64,000 nucleotides of DNA from an uncultured Rhodospirillaceae bacterium (GCA_903901915.1 CAIUSV010000066.1:62001-126000); one strand, 5' to 3'; positions 1 to 10,375 are shown, numbered from the stretch's first letter. Notes: generated by a model from the sequence alone, not told the origin. A program made the numbers and translations.

Positions 1-2
1 GA

Positions 3-677
3 GAACTGCTGGCGAGCACGCCGCTGTTCGGCTCGATTCCGGCGACGCTGCTGGACGAACTGGCGGTCAAGGCCAAGACCATCAGGCTGGATGCCCGCGA
101 GACCATTTTTTCCAAGGGCGATCCAGGTGACCGGTTGTATCTGGTCACCAAGGGGCTGGTGCGCATCGGCGTCCTGTCGGCCGAGGGCCGCGAGGTCACC
201 TATGGCATGATCCGGGTCGGTGAACTGTTCGGCGAGATCGCGGTTCTGGACGGCGGCGCCCGCTCCGCCGACGCCACCGCCATGGAGGCGACCGACCTTC
301 TGGCGCTGGAACGCAAGGACGTCACCGGCTTTCTCCAGCGCCACCCCAACCAAGCCCTACACCTGCTCAAGGTACTGTGCGACCGGGTACGCCGCGCCGA
401 CGACCTGCTGGAGGACATCGTTTTCCTATCGCTGCCCGGACGGCTGGCCAAGCATCTGCTGGTGCTCGACGCCACCTTCGGCACCCGCGAACGGCCGCAA
501 GGCCCCGCCACCATCCGCCTGTCGCAACAGGAGGTGGCCGACCACCTCGGCATCAGCCGCGAAAGCGTCAACAAGGTGCTGTCCAAATGGGAACAGGCGG
601 GCATCGTCACCCTGGGGCGCGGCCAGATCACCCTGAACCGTACCGGCGCGCTGGAAGAATTCGTCACTCCACCCTGA
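3..677 (+). CDS. Crp/Fnr family transcriptional regulator (5' end outside window)
   Basis: This is a cyclic-nucleotide-type regulator that enters from the left edge, so its start is not visible. The frame is open from base 3. The visible part begins inside the effector-binding beta-barrel (ETIFSKGDPGDRLYLV, then GELFGEIAVLDGGARSADA), continues through the long dimerisation helix and ends in a winged helix-turn-helix (LSQQEVADHLGISRESVNKVL). No Fnr-type N-terminal cysteine cluster can be judged because that part is missing. The effector is unknown. A perfect Crp-type palindrome lies 7 bases after the stop codon. The family call is secure; the individual role is not. Confidence 0.9.
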   Translation, partial: ELLASTPLFGSIPATLLDELAVKAKTIRLDARETIFSKGDPGDRLYLVTKGLVRIGVLSAEGREVTYGMIRVGELFGEIAVLDGGARSADATAMEATDLLALERKDVTGFLQRHPNQALHLLKVLCDRVRRADDLLEDIVFLSLPGRLAKHLLVLDATFGTRERPQGPATIRLSQQEVADHLGISRESVNKVLSKWEQAGIVTLGRGQITLNRTGALEEFVTPP

Positions 678-683
678 CGCTTG

Positions 684-699
684 TGTGACGACGTTCACA
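684..699. promoter_or_regulatory. Perfect Crp-type palindrome TGTGA-N6-TCACA
   Basis: TGTGACGACGTTCACA has both consensus Crp half-sites with the canonical 6-base spacer. It begins 7 bases after the stop codon of the Crp/Fnr gene. The next annotated gene runs towards it on the minus strand, so this is not an ordinary gene promoter position. It could control a small RNA ending at the terminator at 829-865, or be a decoy. No binding evidence is available from sequence. Confidence 0.45.
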
Positions 700-719
700 G
701 ACGGCATCGGCGATCCGAC

Positions 720-865
720 GTAGTCTTGCCCCAGATCACGACTTCTGCGGTGTCCGTCCCCTCCTCTGAACGAACGAACGGGACGCAAGACGGGCCCGAG
801 GATGGCTTGGGGCATTACCTCTGGGCGGAAAGCCCCCGACGCCTGAACCGGCGCCGGGGGCTTTT
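720..865 (+). ncRNA. Candidate structured small RNA downstream of the Crp/Fnr gene
   Basis: No convincing protein is encoded here, but the region can fold. GTCTTG (723-728) pairs with CAAGAC (786-791), and immediately inside it CGTCCC (755-760) pairs with GGGACG (780-785). The region ends in a strong intrinsic terminator (829-865). With the Crp-type site at 684-699 placed upstream, this resembles a regulated small RNA. It could equally be the structured 3' UTR of the regulator mRNA. I do not recognise an RNA family. Confidence 0.35.
829..865. terminator. Bidirectional intrinsic terminator between convergent genes
   Basis: AAAGCCCCCG and CGGGGGCTTTT form a GC-rich stem, with further pairing between CGCC and GGCG near the loop. 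T-tracts lie on both sides: TTTT on plus, and on minus the complement of the leading A run. It sits between the plus-strand regulator and the minus-strand gene ending at 868, so it can end transcription from both. Confidence 0.8.
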
Positions 866-867
866 CT

Positions 868-1332
868 TCACGTCCGGCTGGGAACCGTTACCCGTCCATC
901 CTGGCCGTAGAGCTGGCGGGCCCGCTTCTCGAAGGCCGAGACCATGACCTGCACCGCCTCGTTGAATAACGCGCCGATCAGCTTTTGCAGCATCTTGGAC
1001 CTGAACTCGAAATCGACGAAAAAGTCGATTTCGGTGCCGCCATCGGGCAAAGCCCGGAAAACCCAATGATTATTGAGATGATGAAACGGCCCTTCGGTAT
1101 AGGCGACATCCAGCCGATCCGGCCGGTTTAACGTCACCCGCGAGGTGAAGCGTTCACGCACCATCTTGAAGCCGATCATCAGATCGGCGATCACCACGTC
1201 GCCGTCACGGCTACGGACCCGTGCCGCCACGCACCACGGTAAAAAATCGGGATAGCGCTCCACGTCCGCGACCAGATCGAACAGCTGATCCGGGGTATAG
1301 GGCAGCAGCCGCTGCTCGGCATGGGTCGGCAT
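868..1332 (-). CDS. Coq10/RatA-type START-domain ubiquinone-binding protein
   Basis: This 154-residue protein is of the SRPBCC/START family, in the branch that holds yeast Coq10, bacterial YfjG/RatA and similar quinone-binding proteins. Typical sequence runs from the N-terminal LLPYTPDQLFDLVADVERYPDFLPWC through VRERFTSRVTL to FFVDFEFRSKMLQ. The family is thought to bind ubiquinone or its intermediates in a hydrophobic cavity; the toxin label RatA attached to some homologues should not be carried over. Its ATG shares a base with the lipA stop codon (ATGA overlap), so translation is probably coupled to lipA. A strong terminator follows the stop. Confidence 0.85.
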   Translation of the reverse strand: MPTHAEQRLLPYTPDQLFDLVADVERYPDFLPWCVAARVRSRDGDVVIADLMIGFKMVRERFTSRVTLNRPDRLDVAYTEGPFHHLNNHWVFRALPDGGTEIDFFVDFEFRSKMLQKLIGALFNEAVQVMVSAFEKRARQLYGQDGRVTVPSRT

Positions 1333-2273
1333 CAGGATGCCCCCTGCCGACGCCGGCGTTCCGCCCGCAACGCCTCGAAATCCCGGTCGGCGTGATGCGA
1401 TGAGCGCGTCAACGGCGTCGCCGCCACCATCAGGAACCCCTTCGAGATCGCCATGGCGCGGTAATCGTCGAATTCCTCGGGCGGAATGAACCGCTCGACG
1501 GCGGCATGCTTGGGGGTGGGCTGCAAGTACTGGCCGATGGTAATGAATTCGACTCCGGCCGAGCGCATGTCGTCCATCACCTGAAGCACCTCGGGCCGCG
1601 TCTCACCCAGCCCGACCATGATACCGGATTTGGTGAAGATAGATGGGTCAATATCCTTGACCCTTTGCAGCAGGCGCAGCGACTCGAAATAGCGCGCGCC
1701 GGGGCGGATGCCGGGATAAAGTCGTGGCACCGTTTCCAGATTGTGATTGAACACGTCGGGCCGGGCACGGGCGACCCGCTCCACCGCGTCGCCCTTGTCG
1801 CGGAAATCGGGGGTCAGCACCTCGATGCTGCACTCGGCCGACTGGGAGCGGATGCGCTCGATACAGGCGACGAACTGGAAGGCACCACCATCGGCAAGGT
1901 CGTCGCGATCCACCGAGGTGATGACCACATGCCGCAGTCCCATGGCCTTGACCGACTCGGCCAAGTGTTCGGGCTCGGCCGGGTCCACCGCGCCGGGCTT
2001 GCCGGTCTTGACGTTGCAGAAGGCGCAGGCGCGGGTACAGGTGTCGCCCAGGATCATGAAGGTGGCGTGCCGGTGCTTCCAGCACTCGCCGATATTGGGG
2101 CAGGCGGCTTCCTCGCACACGGTGTGCAGATTCTTCTGGCGCATCAACCGGCGTACTTCGGCGGCCTCTTCCGAGGTCGGCGCCTTGACCCGAATCCACG
2201 CCGGCTTGCGCGGGCTGGGGTTGTCCGGCTTCCTGGCCTTCTCGGGATGGCGGAGGGGGGGTGAATCGGTCAT
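1332..2273 (-). CDS. lipA: Lipoyl synthase (radical SAM)
   Basis: LipA inserts two sulfurs into protein-bound octanoyl groups to make lipoyl cofactor, which the neighbouring pyruvate dehydrogenase subunits need. The 313-residue protein has both diagnostic clusters. The auxiliary cluster is C53-x4-C58-x5-C64 and the radical SAM cluster is C79-x3-C83-x2-C86. The C-terminal RSS motif that supplies the serine ligand of the auxiliary cluster is present (LTRSSHHAD). Length fits the family. It is separated from lpdA by a terminator at 2317-2344, so it probably has its own promoter in the short gap, and is followed by the overlapping Coq10-like gene. Confidence 0.97.
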   Translation of the reverse strand: MTDSPPLRHPEKARKPDNPSPRKPAWIRVKAPTSEEAAEVRRLMRQKNLHTVCEEAACPNIGECWKHRHATFMILGDTCTRACAFCNVKTGKPGAVDPAEPEHLAESVKAMGLRHVVITSVDRDDLADGGAFQFVACIERIRSQSAECSIEVLTPDFRDKGDAVERVARARPDVFNHNLETVPRLYPGIRPGARYFESLRLLQRVKDIDPSIFTKSGIMVGLGETRPEVLQVMDDMRSAGVEFITIGQYLQPTPKHAAVERFIPPEEFDDYRAMAISKGFLMVAATPLTRSSHHADRDFEALRAERRRRQGAS

Positions 2274-2316
2274 AGGCTAGATTTCGCCTCCCGATGAACC
2301 GAGGTCAAGCCCGGAA

Positions 2317-2344
2317 TCAAAAACGCGGGCGATACGCCCGCGTT
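2317..2344 (-). terminator. Intrinsic terminator of the pdh-lpdA operon
   Basis: Read on the minus strand, AACGCGGGCG-TAT-CGCCCGCGTT is a perfect 10-bp stem with a 3-base loop followed by a run of T. It begins just after the lpdA stop codon. Confidence 0.85.
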
Positions 2345-2348
2345 CCGA

Positions 2349-3737
2349 CTAGACGTGCACCGCCCGCCCATAGGCGTCAAGCACCGACTCATGCATCATT
2401 TCCGACAGAGTCGGATGGGGGAATATGGTGTGCATCAGCTCGGCCTCGGTGGTTTCCAGGGTCTTGGCGACCACATAGCCTTGTATCATCTCGGTGACCT
2501 CGGCGCCGATCATATGGGCGCCCAGCAGTTCGCCGGTCTTGGCGTCGAACACCGTCTTGATCATGCCCTCGGTCTCACCCAGCGCGATGGCCTTGCCGTT
2601 GGCCATGAAGGGGAAGCGGCCGACCTTGACCTGATAGCCCTTGGCCTTGGCCTTGGCCTCGCTCAGCCCCACCGACGCCACCTGGGGATGGCAGTAGGTG
2701 CAGCCGGGAATCTTGCCCATGTCGAGGGGATGCACGTCGGGCAGCCCCTTGATCTTCTCGACGCAGATGATGGCTTCGTGGCTGGCCTTGTGCGCCAGCC
2801 AGGGGGCGCCGGCGATGTCGCCGATGGCGTAGATGCCGGACTCGCCGGTACGGCAATACTCATCGGTGACGACGTGGGTCTTTTCGACCTTGATCCTTGT
2901 GCCCTCCAGGCCGATGCCTTCGACGTTGCCGACGATACCGATGGCGGTGATGACCCGGTCAACGGAGATCTCGTGGGCCTTGCCACCGGCTTCGACGGAA
3001 ACGGTGACGTCGGCGGCGGCCTTCCTGATCCCCTTGATGGCAGCGCCGGTCAGGATCTTCATGCCTTGTTTCTCGAATGATTTCCGGGCCATGGCGGAGA
3101 TTTCCTCGTCTTCCACCGGAAGTACCCGATCCATCATCTCAACCACGGTGACATCGGCACCGAGGGCATTGAAGAAGCTGGCGAATTCGATGCCGATAGC
3201 GCCGGATCCGATCACCAGCAAGCGCTTCGGCATGGTGTCGGGCACCAGGGCTTCCTTGTAGGTCCAGATGAACTTGCCGTCGGGCTCGAAGCCGGGCAGC
3301 ACCCGGGCACGGGCGCCGGTGGCCAGGATGATATGGGGGGCCGAAAGGGTATCCTTGCCCTCGACCGCGACCTTGCCGCCGCCTGCCAGCTTGGCATTGC
3401 CCTCGATCACCGTAACCTTGTTCTTTTTCAGCAGATGCTTGACGCCGCCCTGAAGCTGGGCGGAAACCCCGCGCGACCGTGCCACCACCTTGGGCAGGTC
3501 GAAGCCGATCTGCCCCGCCGACAGGCCATAGGACGCCGCATGCTGCATGTTGCGGTAGATCTCGGCCGAGCGCAGCAGCGCCTTGGTCGGAATACAGCCC
3601 CAGTTGAGGCAAATGCCGCCCAGGTGCTCGCGTTCCACCAGCGCAGTCCTTAGTCCCAACTGGGCGGCACGGATGGCGGCAACATAGCCGCCCGGCCCGC
3701 CGCCGATGACGATGAGGTCGAAGCTGTTATCGGCCAT
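2349..3737 (-). CDS. lpdA: Dihydrolipoyl dehydrogenase (E3)
   Basis: E3 reoxidises dihydrolipoyl groups of the 2-oxoacid dehydrogenase complex with FAD and NAD+. The 462-residue protein shows the N-terminal FAD motif GGGPGGYVAA, the redox disulfide C43-x4-C48 (GGICLNWGCIPTK), an NAD-binding GSGAIGIEFASFF, and the C-terminal HPHPTLSE stretch that holds the catalytic His/Glu pair. Its start overlaps the preceding 200-residue gene by 11 bases. It is last in the operon pdhA-pdhB-pdhC-(unknown)-lpdA, so it most likely serves the pyruvate complex; a 2-oxoglutarate role cannot be excluded. Confidence 0.96.
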   Translation of the reverse strand: MADNSFDLIVIGGGPGGYVAAIRAAQLGLRTALVEREHLGGICLNWGCIPTKALLRSAEIYRNMQHAASYGLSAGQIGFDLPKVVARSRGVSAQLQGGVKHLLKKNKVTVIEGNAKLAGGGKVAVEGKDTLSAPHIILATGARARVLPGFEPDGKFIWTYKEALVPDTMPKRLLVIGSGAIGIEFASFFNALGADVTVVEMMDRVLPVEDEEISAMARKSFEKQGMKILTGAAIKGIRKAAADVTVSVEAGGKAHEISVDRVITAIGIVGNVEGIGLEGTRIKVEKTHVVTDEYCRTGESGIYAIGDIAGAPWLAHKASHEAIICVEKIKGLPDVHPLDMGKIPGCTYCHPQVASVGLSEAKAKAKGYQVKVGRFPFMANGKAIALGETEGMIKTVFDAKTGELLGAHMIGAEVTEMIQGYVVAKTLETTEAELMHTIFPHPTLSEMMHESVLDAYGRAVHV

Positions 3738-4329
3738 GATTGTTCTCCAGGTTCAGCGGCGTCCACGCCTGCTTGAAGTCGAATTCCAGGTCATGCTCGG
3801 CGACGTAGTGCTCGACGAAGGCGTCGAAATCACCGCCGAACCGAGCATCGATAAAGGTTTGCAGCGCCCGGGCCTTGCCACGGTAGAGCGGCATCAGGTC
3901 GAATCGCCACGACCCGCCCGACCGCTCCGCCGTCACCACCTCGCCCTCGTCATTGCCGTCGAACAGCAGATGGAGGCGTGGCCGGTCGGAATCTTCGCCC
4001 TCGCCCACCAGCCCACCGAGTTCCCACGCCTCGATCATGACATCGAGATAGGGAAAGGCGGTAAACGCCAGGACAAAGGCCGCACCGGGCGGAGCGCCGG
4101 TCATGTCGGCGGGAACCGGCATGCCGCGATAGCGCAGGATCCAGAACCGCGCCAGGGCATCGATTCCGTCCAGTTCAGCCCGCCCGCCCGCCTGGTAAAG
4201 CCCCAGCAACGTTTCGCCCCAGGCCAGGGACCCGCCCGCCACCCGCCCGGCGATCAGCGGGAAGCGAGCATCCATGAAGTCGGCCTTGAGATTCTCGAAG
4301 GCGGCCCGGACGGCGGCGACCACGATCAC
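3727..4329 (-). CDS. Uncharacterised protein embedded in the pdh operon
   Basis: This 200-residue protein is not recognised. It is acidic overall, has no signal peptide, no clear membrane segment and no cysteine motif. Its start is 6 bases below the pdhC stop and its end overlaps the lpdA start, so it is translated inside the pyruvate dehydrogenase operon. The C-terminal part is rich in aromatic and acidic residues (FVEHYVAEHDLEFDFKQAW). Position suggests a role with the complex, for example assembly or regulation, but that is inference. Codon and GC character match the neighbours, which supports a real gene rather than a chance frame. Confidence 0.75.
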   Translation of the reverse strand: MIVVAAVRAAFENLKADFMDARFPLIAGRVAGGSLAWGETLLGLYQAGGRAELDGIDALARFWILRYRGMPVPADMTGAPPGAAFVLAFTAFPYLDVMIEAWELGGLVGEGEDSDRPRLHLLFDGNDEGEVVTAERSGGSWRFDLMPLYRGKARALQTFIDARFGGDFDAFVEHYVAEHDLEFDFKQAWTPLNLENNHGR

Positions 4330-4335
4330 GGCCCC

Positions 4336-5607
4336 CTACAGCAGCATGGACAGCGGATCTTCGATCAGCTTGCGGAAGGCGGCAAGGAATTCTGCCCCGA
4401 CGGCGCCATCGACGACACGATGATCCACCGACAGGGTGCAGGTCATCACCGTCGCCACCGCCAGCGCGCCGGCCTTGACCACCGGCCGCTGCTCGCCCGC
4501 ACCCACCGCCAGGATACACCCCTGCGGCGGGTTGATGATGGCGGCGAAATCCTTGATGCCGAACATCCCCAGGTTGGAAATGGTGAAGCCGCCGCCCTGG
4601 AATTCCTCGGGCTTCAGCTTGCCGTCGCGCGCCTTGGCGGCCAGGGCCTTCATCTCGTTGGAAATTTCGGCCAAACCCTTGTGGTCGGCATGGTGAACGA
4701 TGGGGGTGATAAGCCCCGAGGGCGTCGCCACCGCCACCGAAATATCGATGTCGGTATAGCGCCTGATCGCGTCCTCGCCCCACGAGGCATTGGCCGCCGG
4801 CACCTTCTTCAGGGCCAGCGCCACGGCCCGGACGACGAAATCGTTGACCGACAGCTTGTAGGCGTCGGAGCGGCCGTTGAGGTCGGCCCGCACCTTCAAC
4901 AGGGCATCCAGTTCGCAGTCGATGGACAGATAGAAATGGGGAATGGTCGCCTTGGCCTCGGTAAGGCGGCGGGCGATGACCTTGCGCATGGACGAGTTGG
5001 GGATCTCCTCGAACGCCGGCTCGAACGGGCTGGCGGCGGCCGGAGCCGGCTTGGCGGCGGCGGCGGCGGGAGCGGGAGCGGCGGCGGGAGCGGCGGCGGC
5101 CTTGGCCGGGCCGGCTGATAGGGCAGCCTCGACGTCGGCCTTGACGATACGACCATGGGGGCCGGAACCTCGAACCGCCTTCAGATCGACGCCGCCATCC
5201 TTGGCGATGCGCCGGGCCAGCGGGCTGGCGAAAACGCGGTCACCGACGGCATGCGCCGATGGCGCGGCGGCGGCGGCGGGAGCGGAAACCGCGGGGACCG
5301 AAGCGGCGACCGGAGCGCAAGCCGCGGCAATCACCGGAGCCGCCGCGATCGCCGAGGCGTCCTCGCCGTCCAGCAACAGTACGCCGATAAGGGCGTTGAC
5401 CGCGACGCCCGAGCTGCCTCCGGGAACCACGATCTTTCCCAGCACGCCTTCGTCGACGGCCTCGAACTCCATGGTGGCCTTGTCGGTCTCGATCTCGCAG
5501 AGGATATCACCGGACTTGACGGCGTCCCCTTCATTCTTGAGCCACTTGGCCAGATTGCCCTCGGTCATGGTCGGCGACAGGGCGGGCATCAGAATATTGA
5601 CAGGCAT
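4336..5607 (-). CDS. pdhC: Pyruvate dehydrogenase E2, dihydrolipoamide acetyltransferase
   Basis: E2 forms the core of the pyruvate dehydrogenase complex and transfers acetyl groups to CoA. The 423-residue chain has one N-terminal lipoyl domain with the lipoylated lysine K43 in [11 protein letters not shown]. An Ala/Pro-rich linker leads to an E3/E1-binding domain ([18 protein letters not shown]). After a second Ala/Pro linker comes the catalytic domain, which ends with [14 protein letters not shown], containing the HxxxD active-site motif. A single lipoyl domain is normal for the alphaproteobacterial form, in which E1-beta also carries one, as it does here. Confidence 0.96.
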   Translation of the reverse strand: MPVNILMPALSPTMTEGNLAKWLKNEGDAVKSGDILCEIETDKATMEFEAVDEGVLGKIVVPGGSSGVAVNALIGVLLLDGEDASAIAAAPVIAAACAPVAASVPAVSAPAAAAAPSAHAVGDRVFASPLARRIAKDGGVDLKAVRGSGPHGRIVKADVEAALSAGPAKAAAAPAAAPAPAAAAAKPAPAAASPFEPAFEEIPNSSMRKVIARRLTEAKATIPHFYLSIDCELDALLKVRADLNGRSDAYKLSVNDFVVRAVALALKKVPAANASWGEDAIRRYTDIDISVAVATPSGLITPIVHHADHKGLAEISNEMKALAAKARDGKLKPEEFQGGGFTISNLGMFGIKDFAAIINPPQGCILAVGAGEQRPVVKAGALAVATVMTCTLSVDHRVVDGAVGAEFLAAFRKLIEDPLSMLL

Positions 5608-5622
5608 GTGAAGTCCCCCCTC

Positions 5623-6981
5623 TCAGCGGCGATAACAGACGGCGCGGGCAGCCTCGGCCACCTGATCCGGCTGCGGCAGGGCCAGCTTTTCCAGATTGGC
5701 GGCATAAGGCATGGGCACGTCGGCCCCCGCCACCCGCACCACCGGCGCGTCCAGCCAATCGAAAGCGTGCTCCATCATCAGGGCGGCGATTTCCGAGCCG
5801 ATGCCGGCCACCGCCCAACCCTCCTCCACATTGACGATGCGGTTGGTCTTTTTCACCGAGGCGACGATTGTCGCCACGTCCAGCGGCCGGATCGAGCGCA
5901 GGTTGATCACCTCGGCCTCGATCCCCTCGGCCTTGAGCAGCTCGGCGGCATCCAGCGCCACCTGCACCATGCGGGAATAGGCGGTGATGGTGACGTGCGC
6001 CCCGGCACGCTCGATCTTGGCCCGGCCGATGGGCACGACGAAATCGGGATCGTCGGGCACGTCGAAGCTTTGGCCGTAGAGCAGCTCGTTTTCCAGGAAC
6101 ACCACCGGATTGGGATCACGGATGGCGGCCTTGAGCAGGCCCTTGGCGTCGGCGGCACTCCACGGCGCCACCACCTTGAGGCCGGGACAATGGGCATACC
6201 ACGAGGCGTAGTCCTGGCTATGCTGGGCGCCGACACGGGACGCGGCACCGTTGGGGCCGCGGAATACGATGGAACAGGGCTGCTGACCACCCGACATATA
6301 CAGCGTTTTGGCCGCCGAATTGATGACGTGGTCGATGGCCTGCATCGAGAAGTTCATGGTCATGAATTCGACGATCGGCTTCAGCCCGGCATAACCGGCG
6401 CCGCAGGCCAGACCGGCAAAGCCCATCTCGGTGATGGGGGTATCGATCACCCGTTCGGCCCCGAATTCCTCCAACAGACCCTGGCTGACCTTGTAGGCGC
6501 CCTGATACTGGGCAACCTCCTCGCCCAGCAGGAACACCTTGGGATCGGCCCTCATCTCCTCGGCCATGGCATCGCGCAACGCTTCGCGCACCGTCTGGCG
6601 CTTGAAGCTGGCGTAGACCTTCTCGTCGGGAGCGGCCGGCGGCAACGCAACCGCCGCCGGAGCGGCGGCGACGGGCGTCGGCGCGACGGCCGTCGCCGCA
6701 ATCGCGGCGGGCGCGGCCGACAGCGACGCGGCATCCTCGCCCTCGCCCAGCAACAGGGCGATGGGGGTATTGACCGCCACCCCCTCGGTCCCGGCGGCGA
6801 CCAGGATCTTGCCCAGTACCCCGTCCTCGACGGCCTCCATCTCCATGGTGGCCTTATCGGTCTCGATCTCGGCCAGTACATCGCCGGCCTTGACGGCGTC
6901 GCCCTCGGCCTTCAGCCAGTTGGCCAACTTGCCCTCGGTCATGGTCGGCGACAGCGCCGGCATCAGAACTTGAATCGGCAT
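5623..6981 (-). CDS. pdhB: Pyruvate dehydrogenase E1 beta subunit with N-terminal lipoyl domain
   Basis: The protein is 452 residues, longer than the roughly 330 of a plain E1-beta, because residues 1-80 form a lipoyl domain nearly identical in layout to that of the neighbouring E2 (lipoylated K43 in [11 protein letters not shown]). An Ala-rich linker follows. The transketolase-like pyrimidine-binding and C-terminal domains then run from about residue 130 ([18 protein letters not shown]) to the end. This fusion is known in alphaproteobacteria such as Zymomonas and rhizobia. It lies 19 bases after pdhA and 15 bases before pdhC, in one operon. Confidence 0.95.
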   Translation of the reverse strand: MPIQVLMPALSPTMTEGKLANWLKAEGDAVKAGDVLAEIETDKATMEMEAVEDGVLGKILVAAGTEGVAVNTPIALLLGEGEDAASLSAAPAAIAATAVAPTPVAAAPAAVALPPAAPDEKVYASFKRQTVREALRDAMAEEMRADPKVFLLGEEVAQYQGAYKVSQGLLEEFGAERVIDTPITEMGFAGLACGAGYAGLKPIVEFMTMNFSMQAIDHVINSAAKTLYMSGGQQPCSIVFRGPNGAASRVGAQHSQDYASWYAHCPGLKVVAPWSAADAKGLLKAAIRDPNPVVFLENELLYGQSFDVPDDPDFVVPIGRAKIERAGAHVTITAYSRMVQVALDAAELLKAEGIEAEVINLRSIRPLDVATIVASVKKTNRIVNVEEGWAVAGIGSEIAALMMEHAFDWLDAPVVRVAGADVPMPYAANLEKLALPQPDQVAEAARAVCYRR

Positions 6982-7000
6982 TGGTCTATTCCCCTCGCCT

Positions 7001-7999
7001 TCAGGCTTCGATCAGCACGTCGGTCCACAGCTCGGACGGGTCCGGCTCGGGACTGGACTGCGAAAAATCGGCAGCTTCGCCGACCAGGGCCTTGACCTCG
7101 CGGTCGATGTCCTTGAGGCCGGCCTCATCGATGATGCCGTCGGCCAGCAGCTTTTCCTTAAGCTGGTCGATGGGGTCGTGCTGCTCGCGCATGCGGGTGA
7201 CTTCCTCCTTGCTCCGGTACTTGGCCGGATCGGACATGGAGTGGCCGCGATAGCGATAGGTCATCATCTCCAGGATATAAGGCCCCTGGCCCGAGCGGGC
7301 ATGGGCCAGCGCCCGGATGGCGGCGTCGCGCACCGCAAGGACGCTCATGCCGTTGACCGCCTCACCGGGGATGCCATAGGCGGCACCGCGCTTGTACAGC
7401 TCCTGCCCGGCGGCATGACGTTCGGACGAGGTGCCCATGGCATATTTGTTGTTCTCGATCACGAACACCACCGGCAGCTTCCACAGCGAGGCCATGTTGA
7501 AGGATTCATAGACCTGGCCCTGATTGACCGCGCCGTCACCGCAATAGACGTGGGCGACACCGCCATCCTTGCTGTACTTATGGGCGAAGCCGAGACCGGC
7601 GCCCAACGGCACCTGGGCACCGACGATACCGTGGCCGCCGTAAAAGCGCTTCTCACGCGAAAACATGTGCATGGAACCGCCCTTGCCGCGCGAATAGCCG
7701 CCGGCACGCCCGGTCAGTTCGGCCATCACCCCCTTGGGGTCCATGCCGCAGGCCAGCATGTGTCCGTGATCGCGATAGCTGGTGATACAGGAGTCGGCCG
7801 CCCCGGCCGCCGCCTGCATGCCGATCACCACCGCTTCCTGACCGATGTAGAGATGGCAGAAGCCGTTGATCAGCCCCATGCCGTAAAGCTGGCCGGCCTT
7901 CTCCTCGAAGCGGCGGACCAGCAACATCTCGCGGTAATAGCCGACAAGCTCCTTGGCGGAAGCCTCGGAAGCTCCCCGCTCTTTTTTCTTGATAGCCAT
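7001..7999 (-). CDS. pdhA: Pyruvate dehydrogenase E1 alpha subunit
   Basis: E1 alpha, together with E1 beta, decarboxylates pyruvate with thiamine diphosphate. The thiamine-diphosphate motif is clear: [17 protein letters not shown] followed by ENN. The conserved loop [20 protein letters not shown], which carries regulatory serines in eukaryotic homologues, is also present. I chose the ATG at 7999 (MAIKKKERG, 332 residues) because GGGAGGA stands just in front of it; an upstream in-frame ATG at 8017 would have that ribosome site inside the gene. It is the first gene of the pdh operon. Confidence 0.95.
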   Translation of the reverse strand: MAIKKKERGASEASAKELVGYYREMLLVRRFEEKAGQLYGMGLINGFCHLYIGQEAVVIGMQAAAGAADSCITSYRDHGHMLACGMDPKGVMAELTGRAGGYSRGKGGSMHMFSREKRFYGGHGIVGAQVPLGAGLGFAHKYSKDGGVAHVYCGDGAVNQGQVYESFNMASLWKLPVVFVIENNKYAMGTSSERHAAGQELYKRGAAYGIPGEAVNGMSVLAVRDAAIRALAHARSGQGPYILEMMTYRYRGHSMSDPAKYRSKEEVTRMREQHDPIDQLKEKLLADGIIDEAGLKDIDREVKALVGEAADFSQSSPEPDPSELWTDVLIEA

Positions 8000-8109
8000 G
8001 GTTCCTCCCTGGGACACCGATCGTTCGTCTGGCGCAATAGGTAACGCATACTTCCCTATTTAGCAAGCGCCGATTCCGGCTATTCCGTTATTTTGCAATG
8101 CGGTATGAC

Positions 8110-8134
8110 CAATTAACCTAATTGTCGTTAATTG
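8110..8134. promoter_or_regulatory. Inverted repeat upstream of pdhA, possible operator
   Basis: CAATTAAC and GTTAATTG form perfect 8-bp arms around 9 bases. The segment is strikingly AT-rich against the local background and lies about 110 bases upstream of the pdhA start. The segment also contains the near direct repeat TAATTGTC/TTAATTGTC. This suggests a repressor or activator site for the pdh operon; the regulator is unknown. Confidence 0.4.
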
Positions 8135-8240
8135 TCACCGGACATGGTGCGCCGCAGCACAAATCGGGGCCGCCACCCCCTATCCGCGAGAGGAGGCGAC
8201 ATGCATGTGGGGATGCCCACGGCGATTGGAAAGGGCCGCC

Positions 8241-8444
8241 TCAGTGTTTGGGAATAAGCGGCAGAAAAGCGGCGTGAAGGCGCAGGCAGGCCTCCCTCAT
8301 CCCGCACCCATCACCCGAGGAAATGCAGGCCGAGCTTTCATCGATCATGCGGACCAGCACATCGGTTTCCCCCCGGTCGATCGCGGCGAGAATAAGCTTG
8401 ACCCTGTCTGGCAGGCAATTGGCGCGACTGTTCACCGGAGACAC
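8241..8444 (-). CDS. Small uncharacterised protein (67 residues)
   Basis: This short frame lies between ftsB and pdhA on the same strand. It starts with GTG and has AGGA about a dozen bases upstream. The product is soluble and has four cysteines (C10, C40, C47 and C53). Its middle (LILAAIDRGETDVLVRMIDESSACIS) has the pattern of a helical protein. I recognise no domain. Coding potential is plausible but unproven, and an internal GTG five codons later is an alternative start. Confidence 0.4.
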   Translation of the reverse strand: MSPVNSRANCLPDRVKLILAAIDRGETDVLVRMIDESSACISSGDGCGMREACLRLHAAFLPLIPKH

Positions 8445-8550
8445 CTGAAAGACGTCCTGTCACCGGGAAATATGCTACCTGCCGTAGCCGTCCGCCACAA
8501 TCGGCAAAGCCAGCCCCAGACGCATGGCAGAGACGCGCCGACTGCGGAAC

Positions 8551-8862
8551 CTACCGCCTCTTGTCGAACACGACGACTTCGCCGTCGCGCCCCATGTTGA
8601 GCATGATGCGGGCACGCTCTTCCAGCATGTCGGGATCGAGATGATCGGGGCGCAGCAGCAACACCCGGTGCTCCATCTCCTGGCGCTCGGACGACACCCT
8701 GGACAGCCGCATCTCGGCAATCTGAATCTCGTTGTGCAGCCGCAGATACGCAAGAACCCCGCGATCGCCCTCCACCGTATGGTAGGCGAAATAAGTAACC
8801 GCCCCCAGCCCGATCAATGGGCCGGCAAGATGACGAAATCGGCGGTTGAGTTCCTGCAACAT
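8551..8862 (-). CDS. ftsB: Septum formation initiator FtsB/DivIC
   Basis: This 103-residue bitopic membrane protein is of the FtsB/DivIC family, part of the FtsQLB subcomplex that licenses septal peptidoglycan synthesis. A short cytoplasmic N-terminus (LNRRFRHLAG) is followed by one membrane segment (about residues 13-28) and then by a periplasmic coiled coil (LHNEIQIAEMRLSRVSSERQEMEHRV). The family's short C-terminal tail follows (LDPDMLEERARIMLNM). The position between eno and pdhA is the usual alphaproteobacterial place for this gene. The sequence in front of its ATG is a poor ribosome site. TTGACG near 8900 on the minus strand may be its -35 element. Confidence 0.9.
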   Translation of the reverse strand: MLQELNRRFRHLAGPLIGLGAVTYFAYHTVEGDRGVLAYLRLHNEIQIAEMRLSRVSSERQEMEHRVLLLRPDHLDPDMLEERARIMLNMGRDGEVVVFDKRR

Positions 8863-8936
8863 GAGAAGGATGGAATCACACCCGGATTCCCGCCGTCAAC
8901 ATGCCCGGAGTCCGTTGATTCATTTTTTGTACCCGC

Positions 8937-8963
8937 GAGTCATTGCTGTTGCAGAAATGACTC
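8937..8963. repeat. 8-bp inverted repeat between eno and ftsB
   Basis: GAGTCATT and AATGACTC are perfect arms separated by 11 bases. They lie between the eno terminator and ftsB. No T-tract follows on the minus strand, so it is not an obvious terminator; it may be a protein-binding site in the ftsB promoter region. Confidence 0.3.
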
Positions 8964-9003
8964 ACTTTTGGCCGATGAGACGGGAACAGAAGGGCGACAG
9001 TCA

Positions 9004-9040
9004 AAACAAAACGGCCGGGAAGTCACCTCCCCGGCCGTCT
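9004..9040 (-). terminator. Intrinsic terminator after eno
   Basis: On the minus strand ACGGCCGGG(G)A and TCCCGGCCGT form a long GC stem followed by TTTTGTTTTG. It starts about 25 bases after the eno stop codon and isolates eno from ftsB. Confidence 0.85.
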
Positions 9041-9064
9041 CGACGGGAATCCGATACCGACGGA

Positions 9065-10375
<1,311 letters not shown>

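Noticed and set aside
868-1332. A RatA toxin of a toxin-antitoxin pair
   Set aside because: The protein has the START/Coq10 fold signature, no antitoxin gene lies beside it, and it is coupled to lipA. A quinone-binding role fits better.
3706-7095. Long open frames on the plus strand opposite lpdA, pdhC and pdhB (470 and 646 residues)
   Set aside because: They mirror genes with clear family motifs on the minus strand. They are rich in Gly/His/Arg/Asp in the pattern of antisense translation of GC-rich genes, and have no recognisable domain.
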